Of a stretch of 47,238 nucleotides of DNA, positions 1 through 8,733 are shown piece by piece. Both the position numbers and the translations under genes were made by a program. Position 1 is the first letter of the stretch; every line of letters starts with the position of its first letter. This DNA comes from Parasutterella muris (GTDB lineage: Bacteria > Pseudomonadota > Gammaproteobacteria > Burkholderiales > Burkholderiaceae_F), in contig NZ_CALPCV010000017.1 in NCBI RefSeq assembly GCF_943193095.1, positions 1 through 47,238 of the forward strand. The letters are read 5' to 3'. The notes under the pieces were generated by a model that searched no databases, had not been told where the DNA came from, and saw only the letters and a list, made by a program, of their open reading frames with translations.

Positions 1-507
1 CGGCCTTCGGTAACAGACCAAGGCGGCAAAATTACGAAAAGAAAAACTCGAGTTCTTCCGGGAGCTCTTTTACCGGAAGAAATTCTTAATAAATGGGTTG
101 GCCTCGATGAAGGATCGATCGTGGAAGCCGTCACTGACACGGTGAAGAAAAACACCGGAGAAATTCTTGGGCCTCAGGTCCGCTATTACATCTCATCATT
201 AAGGTACGATGCCCCGAATGTGGAGCAGGTTCTGCATCGTGCCATTCGTCAGCACTGGGCAATTGAAAACAAAGGCCATTGGGCGTTAGATATGGCCTTT
301 AATCAGGATCGGCTGCAGTGCACAAACGCTCAGTATCTGGCCGGAAGAACACTGCTTAACAAGATCGCCCTAAACTTCACGACGAAAATCCAAACACGCT
401 TGGAAGAGACAACGGGCAAAGAGGCGCCGTCCAAACCGGTGATCAGGGCGAGGCTGAATAAAATTGAGGATATGCTGGCTGCAATGAATGATTGCATACG
501 CATCTAG
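1..507 (+). CDS. ISAs1-family transposase, 3' part (partial at window edge)
   Basis: The reading frame is open from the first base and ends at the TAG at 505-507, giving the last ~168 residues of a DDE transposase. The stretch HWAIENKGHWALDMAF followed by NQDR, and the downstream Asn-rich LLNKIALNF segment, match the conserved C-terminal region of ISAs1 (H-repeat) transposases, which catalyse cut-and-paste movement of the element. An internal GTG at 121 is not needed as a start because the frame continues upstream in a protein-like way. Base composition is similar to the neighbours. The 5' half lies outside the window, so it cannot be said whether the element is intact. Family assignment is confident. 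Confidence 0.85.
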   Translation, partial: RPSVTDQGGKITKRKTRVLPGALLPEEILNKWVGLDEGSIVEAVTDTVKKNTGEILGPQVRYYISSLRYDAPNVEQVLHRAIRQHWAIENKGHWALDMAFNQDRLQCTNAQYLAGRTLLNKIALNFTTKIQTRLEETTGKEAPSKPVIRARLNKIEDMLAAMNDCIRI

Positions 508-512
508 CGGCT

Positions 513-517
513 CCCTG
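513..517 (+). mobile_element. Probable right end of the ISAs1-type element
   Basis: ISAs1-family elements begin with CAGGG and so end with CCCTG. A CCCTG occurs at 513-517, six bases after the transposase stop codon, which is where the right terminal repeat is expected. The left end is outside the window, so neither the inverted repeat pair nor the target duplication can be confirmed. The match is only five bases. Confidence 0.35.
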
Positions 518-573
518 GGCTAAGGTCTCCCTTCAAAAGGAAACCCTTATCGTGGTCTTCTATTTAATTTCTG

Positions 574-1264
574 ATGCGTCCGACCTGTATTCCATGCCCT
601 CCCCTGGATTCCTCCAAAGGAACCCGACACCGTCATCAAACTCTTTCATGAGTATGGAGTCCCGCTGACATTTCATTCACGCCAGCTTTTAAAGGCCAAG
701 GGAGAAAATAATAAGTTATATCTTGTTACAAAAGGAGCGCTGGCTTATTACATTGCCGACCAATATAAGAGCCATGCAAGTGTGCTCAATCTACTGATTC
801 CAAATCGTGCTGCGTGCGACCTCTCTGCGCTCACTGGAACCAGAGTCAATGTGACCACTCGCGCCATCGGCACCTGCGAAGTTCTTTCCATGTCTCCGAA
901 CATCATTCCGAACTATATGCTCGAACACGCGGAGTTTGGTTTGGAAATGGCCAAGCACGTAACTATCAAACAGGAATGCTCCATTGAGGCGATGGTCGCA
1001 AACTTTACACTTGAACCGGCTGACCGCCTGCGCACTCTGCTTAAAGTGCTGCTCCTAAGCTATGACAAGCCGATCGTCGACGATCAATGGATGAAAATCC
1101 CGCTTGATCTCACCAATGAACAGTACGGATCGGTCGTCAATCTCACACGAGTCTCAGTAAGCAGACTCTTTTCCGACTGGAGCGCTAAAGAACTCATAAG
1201 AAAATCCGGCCGTAACGTCTTTGTTCGTTCAGAACTCTTTAAAGATATCTACGACTGGGTTTAA
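574..1264 (+). pseudogene. Crp/Fnr-family regulator, apparently frameshifted near its 5' end
   Basis: From 575 to 1264 one frame encodes a Crp/Fnr-like protein: an N-terminal cyclic-nucleotide-binding-like domain (segments around EYGVPLTFHSRQLL and YLVTKGALAYYIADQYKSH) and a C-terminal winged helix with a recognition helix near NLTRVSVSRLFSDW. This frame follows a TGA at 572 and contains no ATG, GTG or TTG before the GTG at 782, which would delete half the sensor domain. A neighbouring frame opens with ATG at 574 (MRPTCIPCPP). Removing one base in the C-rich run near 598-604 would join it smoothly to the main frame (CIPCPPWIPPKEP). I therefore read it as a full-length ~230-residue regulator broken by a one-base change, or a sequencing error in the C run. 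It sits directly behind the IS end. Target genes are unknown. Confidence 0.6.
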
Positions 1265-1276
1265 TCAAACGATTAA

Positions 1277-2479
1277 TTACGAAGAAGAAGCCTCGTCATC
1301 CTGATTCTTGTCTTTGCCTTCCGAAGCCAAATACGCAAAGATAACCATCAGGATCATCGCCAAAATAGCGCATGCCCTGACTGAATGGACTGCGCCGAAC
1401 TTCTCGGAAGCCAGTCCGAGAATAAACTGCCCGATCGGAACAAAACCGAGCATCACAGCTAAATACATCGCCGAAAAGCGCCCTCGATAAATATTGGGCG
1501 CTCGGCTCTGCACCAGATTATTCGCGCTCGCCAAAGAAAATGTCAGCGATGCGCCGGCAACCAATGCGCACAGCCACTGCGAAGTCAGTGAATCCAAGGC
1601 GGGAAGTGCCGCAAAACCGATACATGTGACCCAGCCGCCCATCCATACGGTTGTTACATGGTCAATGATTCCGCGGTTTCTCTGCATCAGAACCGCGGCG
1701 GCCACCGCTCCGAAACCTAAACCGGAGGACATGGAGCCGAAACTCAGCAGCTCGCTGCCTTTCAGAGAAATCGCCGGCAGCAGTGCGACCGCAGGCATCA
1801 CCAGAATGGACAGACAGGCCACCTGAGGAAGGATGTCGCGCAAGATTCGATACCGCATAAAGAGTTCAACTGAACCCATATTGACGCTTTCTTTGCGTTC
1901 CTCCTCCGTCGTACGGTTCGGAATTCGGACAATGCGCATCAAAGCGATCATCGGAATAAAGCAGACCGCGTTCATCGCAAAGCACCAGGTTGCTCCGACG
2001 CTTTCAATGATAAATACCGCAAACATCGGCGCCACGGAGCGTGCGATATTCATAATCAGAGACTGCCGCGCAATCGCTTCCGAAACGGTTTCACCGGTTT
2101 CCACAAGCATCGCGTGCATGCACGGGCCGTCAATGGATGTAATGATGCCGAAACAGAGCGCGAGCAGTGCAAGCTGATACGGCCCGAGATCGCCCTCATA
2201 AGACAGCCAGGCGGTCAGAGCGGCAATCACGCAGCCGAAGGTCTGTGTGATTAAAAGAATATGGTGGCGGTGAAATCGGTCGGCGATTTGGCCCGCAATC
2301 GGAGCGAGCGGCAGAGAGGGAAGCGCAGACAGCAACGCAATCGCGCTTAGCCAAAGCGGAGACTTGGTTAACGTCCAGACAACCCAGGAGAGCGCCATGC
2401 CGTGTACAAAACGGCCGAGCGTAGAAAAACTGTAGGCGCTCCAAAAATAGGTATTTGTTCTGTGGTTGGTCTTTTGCAC
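1277..2479 (-). CDS. MFS transporter (EntS/MFS_3-like)
   Basis: This 400-residue protein has about twelve hydrophobic segments and the MFS signature loop between helices 2 and 3 (GQIADRFHRHHIL, about residues 63-75), as in proton-driven exporters of the EntS/DUF894 type. The start is a GTG preceded by GGGAGAAGAG at good spacing. It ends 12 bases from the Crp-like gene, convergently. Family assignment is solid, but the substrate is unknown; the siderophore link of EntS should not be transferred because no siderophore genes are nearby. The gene appears to be monocistronic, with the terminator of the upstream flavoprotein gene lying just before it. Confidence 0.8.
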   Translation of the reverse strand: MQKTNHRTNTYFWSAYSFSTLGRFVHGMALSWVVWTLTKSPLWLSAIALLSALPSLPLAPIAGQIADRFHRHHILLITQTFGCVIAALTAWLSYEGDLGPYQLALLALCFGIITSIDGPCMHAMLVETGETVSEAIARQSLIMNIARSVAPMFAVFIIESVGATWCFAMNAVCFIPMIALMRIVRIPNRTTEEERKESVNMGSVELFMRYRILRDILPQVACLSILVMPAVALLPAISLKGSELLSFGSMSSGLGFGAVAAAVLMQRNRGIIDHVTTVWMGGWVTCIGFAALPALDSLTSQWLCALVAGASLTFSLASANNLVQSRAPNIYRGRFSAMYLAVMLGFVPIGQFILGLASEKFGAVHSVRACAILAMILMVIFAYLASEGKDKNQDDEASSS

Positions 2480-2563
2480 ACTCTTCTCCCGACTGAGAGA
2501 TTATTTTAGTCGTCGATAAAGTATACGTGAGCGGCTTTTGCGTTCTGAGAAGCCCGAAACGGC

Positions 2564-2582
2564 AAAACCGCCCGAAGGCGGT
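2564..2582 (-). terminator. Rho-independent terminator after the flavoprotein gene
   Basis: Read on the minus strand there is a 6-bp stem ACCGCC/GGCGGT with a TTCG tetraloop, followed by TTTT. It lies 24 bases past the stop codon of the flavoprotein gene and separates it from the MFS gene. Confidence 0.85.
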
Positions 2583-2606
2583 CTTGTCTAAGTTATCGCA
2601 GAAATA

Positions 2607-4100
2607 TTACTTCTTAGCAGCGATGTTGTGATCCTTGATCGCGCTTTCCGCAGCGATACGAGCGGAGTTGACGGCGAAGCCGATTGTGGAGCCGGCCATC
2701 AGGAGGTCATAGGAGTCACCGTACATACCGCCGACGTCAGAACCGGCAGCGTAGAGGTTCGGGATTGCCTTATCTTTGTCGGTAACAACCTGCAGACGGT
2801 CGTTAACCTTGATACCGCCGAGTGTGCCGAGAGAGGAGGCAACGCTCTTGATCGCGTAGAAGGGACCCTGTTTGACCGGGAAGATGTACTGCGGATCTTT
2901 AGCAAAGAGGGCGTCATGACGCTGTTCAGCAGCCTGGTTGTACTGTTCAACACTGGCTTTCAGCTTGGCAGGATCCATACCAGTCTTCTTGGCGAGTTCG
3001 TCAAGAGTGTTGGCTTTGACTGCCCAGCCGGCCTTTTCAGCGGCATCCCATTCTTTGTCGAAGTTGGTGAGCTTGGCACCGATCGGAACCATAACACCAA
3101 CACCCTGAACAATACCGTCGTGCTTCATAGAGTCGAGGTTCTTGTTGTCATAGACAACCCACATCTGGCCGCCGATTCTTTCAAGAGCGTTACCGGCTGC
3201 GGGCCAGTCACCCATGATTGTTTCGTCGGTGAAGCGTTCGCCCTGCGGTGTCAGCCAAAGATGCGGCTGCTTAGCTGTAGCGGAAACGTGGTTTGTTGTT
3301 CCGACGGCTCTCGGACCCGGACGATAGGACTGCTGAACTTCCAGACCTTCTTTACCGCCGCCTGCGGACCAAGCCATCTGAATACCGACACCGTTCTTGC
3401 CGGACTGAGCCAGACCGTCTGTATCCGGGAAGCGTGTGTACTTCTTCATCATTTCAGGATTATCAGCGAAACCGCCGGTAGCGATAATCACAGCCTTGGC
3501 GTTAACAGTAACGGTGTTGCCGTCTTTGTCTTTAGCAATAACGCCGGCGACCTTGCCGTCTTTCATGAGAAGCTTTTCAGCCGGAGTGTTGAAGAGCACT
3601 TCCATGCCGTATTCTTTTTGTCCTTTTTCCTGGAAGAGCTTGATCCAGCCGGCGCCGCGGCCTTCATAGATGTGCCATGTGTAGAGACCGCCCGGGTAAT
3701 TGGTTGTCAGTTTTTCGAATTTAACGCCGTGTTTCTGCATCCAGTCAACGGTGTCGGCGGATTTGTCAACGAAGGCTCTGACGAGGCGGGCGTTGCTTCT
3801 CCAGTGGCCGTAAGCCATGATCTTCTTAAACGCTTCGTCCTTTGTCAGAGGAATGTAGTAGTCGCGCTGCATCTTGGAGCCGACAGCGAAAATACCTTCT
3901 GAGAAGTTGCCTGTGCCGCCGGCGATCGCTTTCTTTTCAAGACCGATAACCTTCGCGCCTTTTTCAGCGGCGGCGAAAGCCGCGGCTGTACCGGCTGCGC
4001 CCTGACCGACGACGACGATGTCAGCGTTCAGAACCTTGTCGGCAGCATAGGACATTGTTGAGAAAGCAGCTAACACTGCAACAGCTAAAAGTTTTTTCAT
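2607..4100 (-). CDS. Exported FAD-dependent fumarate-reductase-like flavoprotein
   Basis: 497 residues. Residues 1-19 form a Sec signal peptide (basic MKK, hydrophobic core, cleavage after SYA). The mature protein starts with a Rossmann FAD motif GQGAAG (32-37), then GGTGNFSEG (61-69), and ends with the FAD/quinone-type segment YDLLMAGSTIGFAVNSARIA. This is the family of periplasmic fumarate, urocanate and related alkene reductases. It has no CxxCH heme site and no FMN-binding domain, so electrons must come from a separate donor. The ATG at 4100 has a strong AAGGAGT. Sutterellaceae are known for many paralogues of this family with different substrates, so fumarate is only one possibility. No partner cytochrome lies beside it. 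Confidence 0.85.
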   Translation of the reverse strand: MKKLLAVAVLAAFSTMSYAADKVLNADIVVVGQGAAGTAAAFAAAEKGAKVIGLEKKAIAGGTGNFSEGIFAVGSKMQRDYYIPLTKDEAFKKIMAYGHWRSNARLVRAFVDKSADTVDWMQKHGVKFEKLTTNYPGGLYTWHIYEGRGAGWIKLFQEKGQKEYGMEVLFNTPAEKLLMKDGKVAGVIAKDKDGNTVTVNAKAVIIATGGFADNPEMMKKYTRFPDTDGLAQSGKNGVGIQMAWSAGGGKEGLEVQQSYRPGPRAVGTTNHVSATAKQPHLWLTPQGERFTDETIMGDWPAAGNALERIGGQMWVVYDNKNLDSMKHDGIVQGVGVMVPIGAKLTNFDKEWDAAEKAGWAVKANTLDELAKKTGMDPAKLKASVEQYNQAAEQRHDALFAKDPQYIFPVKQGPFYAIKSVASSLGTLGGIKVNDRLQVVTDKDKAIPNLYAAGSDVGGMYGDSYDLLMAGSTIGFAVNSARIAAESAIKDHNIAAKK

Positions 4101-4227
4101 TCTTGAATACTCCTTGAGAAAAACAGCCTTTATCGGCTTTTATGAAACTATTTCTAGGACCTGTGGTGAGGTGGTCTGTGTCTTTATTTCTATGGAGAAA
4201 ATTATCGCCTCTCCCCATTAATCATGT

Positions 4228-4245
4228 CTGTAATTACTGTTACAG
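4228..4245. promoter_or_regulatory. Candidate operator upstream of flavoprotein gene
   Basis: A perfect 6-bp inverted repeat, CTGTAA-N6-TTACAG, lies about 130 bp upstream of the flavoprotein start in an AT-rich region. Such a dyad could bind a LysR- or LuxR-type activator; no matching regulator gene is adjacent. This is a sequence observation only. Confidence 0.35.
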
Positions 4246-4502
4246 CTAAATTAGAAAAAACGTATACACGATTACATTTATAGGAAAAACCCTCCTATTT
4301 GTAGACAAATTCCTCTACACGAACAAATACCGGGTTAAATCAGTCCGCTCCCCATGAGTTCGTCATCTGCAGCCCTTGTCCGCCAAGCGATTTTTCTTTT
4401 TCCGGCTCTCCAAACACCCCCCTCTCTCAATTCGTATTTTCCCAGCCCAAGAAAACTATCTGAGCAAAGAAACCAAATCTGTCGGATCTTCCTTCCGGGC
4501 AC

Positions 4503-4530
4503 AAAAAAGCCGGAAAATACAGATCCGGCT
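4503..4530 (-). terminator. Rho-independent terminator after the hydrolase remnant
   Basis: On the minus strand a 7-bp stem AGCCGGA/TCCGGCT is followed by a run of six T. It lies 31 bases past the stop of the metallo-hydrolase remnant. Confidence 0.85.
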
Positions 4531-4560
4531 CCTGGTGTATCTCAGCTAAAAAACTGAATC

Positions 4561-4896
4561 TTAAAATTCAAGCGTCTCTCCATCCTCCGGGATAAGAGCG
4601 CTCTTCTCCATCTTGTGCTCTGCGACAAACTTCCGCATACCTGCTCTGTATACCGTTGCGTGCGCAACATTATCCATATGGCTGATGATGGTCTTCGCAT
4701 ACGGCGCTTCCTTATGAACCTCTAAAACATCATGGGCGTCCATAATCAGTCTGCCGAAATACTGAAGAGCGGCACCGCAGGCATTGAGAATGATGACTTC
4801 CGGACGATACTTTTCCAGAACTGCTGCAACTTCATCATAAAAAATGGTGTCTCCTGCAATATAGAGAGTCTTCTCGCCGGGAGCCCGGAACAAAAC
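4561..4896 (-). pseudogene. C-terminal remnant of a metallo-beta-lactamase-fold hydrolase
   Basis: The frame encodes only the C-terminal half (~110 residues) of a UlaG-like metallo-beta-lactamase-fold hydrolase. The conserved strand ...LYIAGDTIFY carries the metal-binding Asp, and ISHMDNVAHATVYR corresponds to the late His-containing motif. The normal end of the family (LIPEDGETL) is present. The N-terminal half with the HxHxDH motif is missing. The homologous frame can be followed upstream to PACGVLFRAPGEKTL but is cut by a TGA at about 4909-4911, and no family-like sequence continues in the other frames. The only in-frame start is a TTG without a convincing ribosome site. I regard it as a decayed gene that keeps its terminator. 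Confidence 0.65.
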
Positions 4897-5102
4897 TCCA
4901 CACGCCGGTCAAGAAATAAAACTCTTCGTCGCAAAATTGGTCGCGAGCGCCTACTTCAAACTAACCCGCTCATTCTCAGCCCTGAAGCCGCTTTAGAGCC
5001 AAGAGTTAATTGCTTATACCCAAACAATGTCTAAAGCAGATGTCTTACTGAAAAAACTTTCGCAAACGGGACGACTGCGGAAAATCAAAGCCGGTCATAA
5101 AA

Positions 5103-5131
5103 ATTAAAGCCGAAGTTTTTGGCTCCGGCTT
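5103..5131 (-). terminator. Probable terminator after the acid phosphatase gene
   Basis: On the minus strand AAGCCG pairs with CGGCTT across a ~13-base loop and is followed by TAATTTTTA. It lies about 20 bases past the phosphatase stop. The stem is short, so confidence is moderate. Confidence 0.6.
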
Positions 5132-5149
5132 CAATCAGACAATCGCGCT

Positions 5150-6325
5150 TTAAAGTGCGCCGTCTTCAATGCACTTACTAAACAAGAAGCGGCTGCTTGC
5201 TTTCTTCCACTCGTCAAACTTAACGCCGCGAGGCAGAATCTCAAAGTCCGCTGTCGGCTCCGTAACCGTTTCCGCGTTCATCTGTTCAGGTGTCAGCGCG
5301 GAATAATAAACTCGGATTTCAGCTTCGCCGTTCACCAGCCACTTTTCAAATGTTAAGTAACCGCCCGGCGTGTTCTCGTTCTTTGCGCGGTTCGGAAGCT
5401 TCCAGTTCAGATCAAACAGCGCCCCGAGATTTGCAAGGTTCGTGTCGTGCCCGACCAAATAGGTGTATTTCGGACCATGATCCAGAGAGTCAATAATCTT
5501 TTTCGCAAGCGCAGAGCCTTTATAAGCGGCAACTTCCATATCGCGGTTCAGTGCGGTAAATACACCGACTCGAAGCGGCATCAGCTGCATAATGCCGGGC
5601 CAGTCCAATACGCCCCAGCCCGCCTTTTGTCCGGGGAACTGTCCCCATTCCAAAGCAAAAATCTCTGTGATGCTCGCAGCGGAATACGGCGCGCCTTCAT
5701 AACCGACTTTATGTTTGCTCGCTTTACCGCGCATTTTCCCTGTGAGCTCCCGCCCTAGGATTTTTTCGACTTCGGCTATCTCGCTGCCGTAAATCTTCGA
5801 AAAGCCTGCGGCCCGTTCCGTCAGCTTCTCGGCAAGCTCTTTCGGATACTCAATCTTGCATACTTTGGCTTTCAAAGGAGAAAAAAGGGCGGAATGCTTT
5901 TTATCTGTCGTTCGTACCTGATAGCCGCATCCCGGATACAAACCTTCATTCAGCGCTTTGGCGGTCGCGATGGTTCGCTCATCCGTATCGGCGATGATCT
6001 GAACATCATCTGGTTTAGGACAAGTCCCGTATGTAAAAGGCGCACGAGTGCGATTCAGCGCCCAAGTACGCTCTACCAGATAGTAGCCGCGCTTTGTGAG
6101 AATGCCGGGATCGACCCCGAAATTCGGCCACTTCTTCGAAGACCAGGACTCCAGTTTCTCTGCCGACTGCGTCGGAGAACGAACACCGTGTCGGGAAACC
6201 ACGACGACGTTCATCAGTTCTTCGGAATGTACGCCGGGAAGCGGGCCGGTTTCAGCTGCCGACGCCCCGGCCGATGCGAGAATAAAAAGAGATACTGCAG
6301 CGGATGATGCAAGCGATGTTTTCAT
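5150..6325 (-). CDS. Periplasmic histidine acid phosphatase (AppA/Agp-like)
   Basis: 391 residues, close to the 410-430 of the AppA phytase and Agp glucose-1-phosphatase family. Residues 1-24 are a Sec signal peptide (cleavage near ASA-AE). The catalytic RHGVRSP motif is at 45-51, with the nucleophilic His46, and the proton-donor motif HDTN is at 293-296, so the active site is complete. The enzyme should release phosphate from phosphomonoesters in the periplasm. The HDTN form (not HDTT) resembles both phytase and glucose-1-phosphatase subgroups, so phytate as substrate is possible but unproven. It begins 12 bases after the stop of mgtE, so the two are probably cotranscribed. Confidence 0.85.
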   Translation of the reverse strand: MKTSLASSAAVSLFILASAGASAAETGPLPGVHSEELMNVVVVSRHGVRSPTQSAEKLESWSSKKWPNFGVDPGILTKRGYYLVERTWALNRTRAPFTYGTCPKPDDVQIIADTDERTIATAKALNEGLYPGCGYQVRTTDKKHSALFSPLKAKVCKIEYPKELAEKLTERAAGFSKIYGSEIAEVEKILGRELTGKMRGKASKHKVGYEGAPYSAASITEIFALEWGQFPGQKAGWGVLDWPGIMQLMPLRVGVFTALNRDMEVAAYKGSALAKKIIDSLDHGPKYTYLVGHDTNLANLGALFDLNWKLPNRAKNENTPGGYLTFEKWLVNGEAEIRVYYSALTPEQMNAETVTEPTADFEILPRGVKFDEWKKASSRFLFSKCIEDGAL

Positions 6326-6337
6326 TTTGTCTATCCA

Positions 6338-7804
6338 TTAGGAAGATAGTCCAAATATATACGTCGCAAGCGCCAGGAAGATAAAAAATCCGCCTGAATC
6401 GGTAATAAAGGTGAGAAGGACAGATCCGCCCATCGCCGGATCGCGGCCGAGTTTTTTCAATGTGATCGGAACAAGAATCGCAACAATCGCACCCATCAGC
6501 ATGTTCAGCAACATCGCCAGGAACATTGTCAGCCCCAGCAGTTTGCCGTCCGGCGTGTTGTAGTAAAGCGCCCAGGCAAAAAGACCGGCAACAATGCCCC
6601 AGATGAAACCGTTCACAATCGCGACCAAGACCTCTTTCTTCACCACGTCGATTTGGTTGGCGTCCGTAATCTGACCGGTCGCTAAAGATCGAACCAGAAG
6701 CGTCAGAGTCTGGTTGCCCGAATTACCCGCAATACCGGCGACAATCGGCATCAGCGCCGCCAGAGCGACAACTTTCTCGATCGTTCCGTCAAAAGCGGAA
6801 ATCACGCGGGAAGCAAAGAAAGCGGTAAAGAGGTTTACACCAAGCCACAGCCAGCGGCCTTTCGCCGATGACCAAACCGAATCAAATAAGTCCTGATCAT
6901 CATCCAAACCGACGGCACCGTAAGCTTCTTCATCACTTTCTTCACGGATGACGTCAACAACTTCGTTAACCGTCAGACGACCGACCAGTCGTCCGGTCTC
7001 GTCCACCACCGGAGCACTCACCAAGTCATATCGCTCAAACGCCTGAGCGGCGTCGCTCACATCTTCCAGAGGCGAAAGCCGCAGTACTTCCGTCAGCATC
7101 ACGTTCTTAACGGAATCCTCCGGATAGTGCGTAAGAATTCGATCAACCGGCAGCGTGCCCATAAGCTTCTCGTCCCGATCAATCACAAAGACCTGGTCCG
7201 TATGATCCGGAAGCTTTTTCAGCCGTCGGAGATAGCGAAGCACGATATCGAGCGTCACATCCTGCTGAATCGAAACAATTTCGAAATCCATGCGGGCACC
7301 GACCGTGTCCTCGGGATAACTCATCGCCGCACGAAGCTGAGCTCTCTCTTCGTGCGAAAGTCCTTCCTGAACCTCCGCGACAACGTCAGGCGGGAGGTCC
7401 TCGACCAAGTCTGCGATTTCGTCGGTATCCAGTCCTTCGACCGCGTCCACAAGTTCGTCGCGGTTCATCGCGTCGATAAGCGTTTCTCGTACGCCCTCGT
7501 TTACCTCGACAAGGATCTCACCGTCTCGGCCCGCGCGCACGCAGTCCCAGACGATGAGACGCTCATCCAGTGGGAGCGCTTCAAGAATGTAGGCAATATC
7601 CGCAGGGTGCAGCCCCGAAAGCGTATCGCGGAGCAGTGTCCTGACTTCTTCGCCGACCCTTAGGTCTTTGCGCTCCTGGGCCTCTTCTCCTTCATCAAGC
7701 AGCTGCTGAATAATCGCTAAACCGCGCGCAGCCGCCTCCGGATCACGTACAGCGATGTCGTAATCCGGATCGTGAAGAGGTGTATCTGGATTGATCGTAC
7801 CCAA
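6338..7804 (-). CDS. mgtE: Magnesium transporter MgtE
   Basis: 488 residues with the full MgtE layout: an acidic N-terminal superhelical domain rich in LxxLPxD-like repeats (about 60-190), two CBS domains (about 190-320), a plug helix, and five transmembrane helices (about 335-488) that contain the conserved pore region around PIVAGIAGNSGNQT. The protein is a Mg2+-gated Mg2+ channel of the inner membrane; the cytoplasmic domains sense intracellular Mg2+. The ATG is preceded by AAGGAGATTGA. It follows aroE by 41 bases and precedes the phosphatase by 12. The family is unmistakable. Confidence 0.95.
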   Translation of the reverse strand: MGTINPDTPLHDPDYDIAVRDPEAAARGLAIIQQLLDEGEEAQERKDLRVGEEVRTLLRDTLSGLHPADIAYILEALPLDERLIVWDCVRAGRDGEILVEVNEGVRETLIDAMNRDELVDAVEGLDTDEIADLVEDLPPDVVAEVQEGLSHEERAQLRAAMSYPEDTVGARMDFEIVSIQQDVTLDIVLRYLRRLKKLPDHTDQVFVIDRDEKLMGTLPVDRILTHYPEDSVKNVMLTEVLRLSPLEDVSDAAQAFERYDLVSAPVVDETGRLVGRLTVNEVVDVIREESDEEAYGAVGLDDDQDLFDSVWSSAKGRWLWLGVNLFTAFFASRVISAFDGTIEKVVALAALMPIVAGIAGNSGNQTLTLLVRSLATGQITDANQIDVVKKEVLVAIVNGFIWGIVAGLFAWALYYNTPDGKLLGLTMFLAMLLNMLMGAIVAILVPITLKKLGRDPAMGGSVLLTFITDSGGFFIFLALATYIFGLSS

Positions 7805-7845
7805 ATCAATCTCCTTAGAAATTCAAACGCGGGGTTTGAGAGGAG

Positions 7846-8673
7846 TTAAGCCGCAGAAGCCGTGAGCATTTTGCGAATCGCTTCGTAGACGGAAGCGGTT
7901 TGCGGACGATGTCCCATCCAAATCTCATAGGAATCGGCGGCCTGCTCGACCAGCATGCCGAGTCCGTCAGAAGCCTCTTTTGCGCCGCCGCGTTTTGCGA
8001 GCTCCATAAAGGGAGTAGGCACAGCCGCATAAACCAAATCGTACGCCAATGTACAGCTGTCAAAAGCAAAGGGAGAGACCAAAGGCGCTTTATTCTGAAG
8101 ACTGGTCGGAGTCGCGTTGATGATGAGATCGTAATTTTCCGAACCGGTTTCATCGTAAAGAATGCTCTGAATGCCGAATTCGTCACAAAGTTCAGAAGCT
8201 CTTGCAGTACTTCGGTTGGCAACCGTCACGGATTTTGGCTGACGATCCATCAGCGCGGGAAGAATACCGCGCACGCCGCCGCCCGCACCCAAAATCAAAA
8301 TCGACGTCCCTTTGACGGCAAACTTCAGACGTTCTTCAAGGTCGCGAATAAAACCGCTTCCATCCGTGTTCTCGCCTAAAATCTTGCCGCCCTGAAAAGT
8401 CAGTGTGTTCACTGCTCGGGACTGTCTGGCCTGAGAGGAGCATTTCGTAGAACAGCGATAGGCGTCAACTTTGAACGGGATCGTCACGTTGATTCCGAAA
8501 TATTCTTCATCAATCAGATCTCCGATGGCGCTTTCAAATTCCCCCATCGGAATCTCTATTTTTTCGTACGAAATATTGTCTCCGAACTGCTTGGCAAATA
8601 ATTCGTGGATCGCGGGGGAGTAGCTATGCGCTACCGGGTTCCCAACAACTCCCAGTTTTGTAAGCTTTTTCAT
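7846..8673 (-). CDS. aroE: Shikimate dehydrogenase
   Basis: 275 residues. It reduces 3-dehydroshikimate to shikimate with NADPH in the aromatic amino acid pathway. Visible are the shikimate-binding start NPVAHSYSP (12-20), NVTIPFK (62-68) with catalytic Lys68, GENTDG (100-105) with Asp104, and the nucleotide loop GAGGGVRG (129-136). I place the start at the ATG at 8673, which has CAGGAGATATTCG in front; an in-frame extension to 8718 adds a basic non-family leader. It lies between the RNB ribonuclease and mgtE genes on the same strand, an order common in Burkholderiales for the first pair. Confidence 0.95.
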   Translation of the reverse strand: MKKLTKLGVVGNPVAHSYSPAIHELFAKQFGDNISYEKIEIPMGEFESAIGDLIDEEYFGINVTIPFKVDAYRCSTKCSSQARQSRAVNTLTFQGGKILGENTDGSGFIRDLEERLKFAVKGTSILILGAGGGVRGILPALMDRQPKSVTVANRSTARASELCDEFGIQSILYDETGSENYDLIINATPTSLQNKAPLVSPFAFDSCTLAYDLVYAAVPTPFMELAKRGGAKEASDGLGMLVEQAADSYEIWMGHRPQTASVYEAIRKMLTASAA

Positions 8674-8733
8674 CGAATATCTCCTGCTCCTCTGTTTTTG
8701 TAATCTTAACTCATGCATACAGCGCTTGAATAT

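Larger units (their letters stand above)
4101..4560. other. Gene-poor intergenic region with a candidate operator
   Basis: 460 bases, AT-rich between 4240 and 4330. It holds the promoter side of the flavoprotein gene (dyad at 4228-4245) and, at its other end, the terminator of the hydrolase remnant. A 67-codon plus-strand frame at 4354-4557 runs through that terminator, has no Shine-Dalgarno sequence and looks non-coding. Confidence 0.6.

Noticed and set aside
2628..3902. Long open frame (424 codons) on the plus strand opposite the flavoprotein gene
   Set aside because: It is the antisense shadow of a gene with strong codon bias; the translation has no family features and no ribosome site.
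4354..4557. 67-codon plus-strand frame in the intergenic region
   Set aside because: It runs through a terminator hairpin, has no Shine-Dalgarno sequence and a composition unlike the neighbouring proteins.
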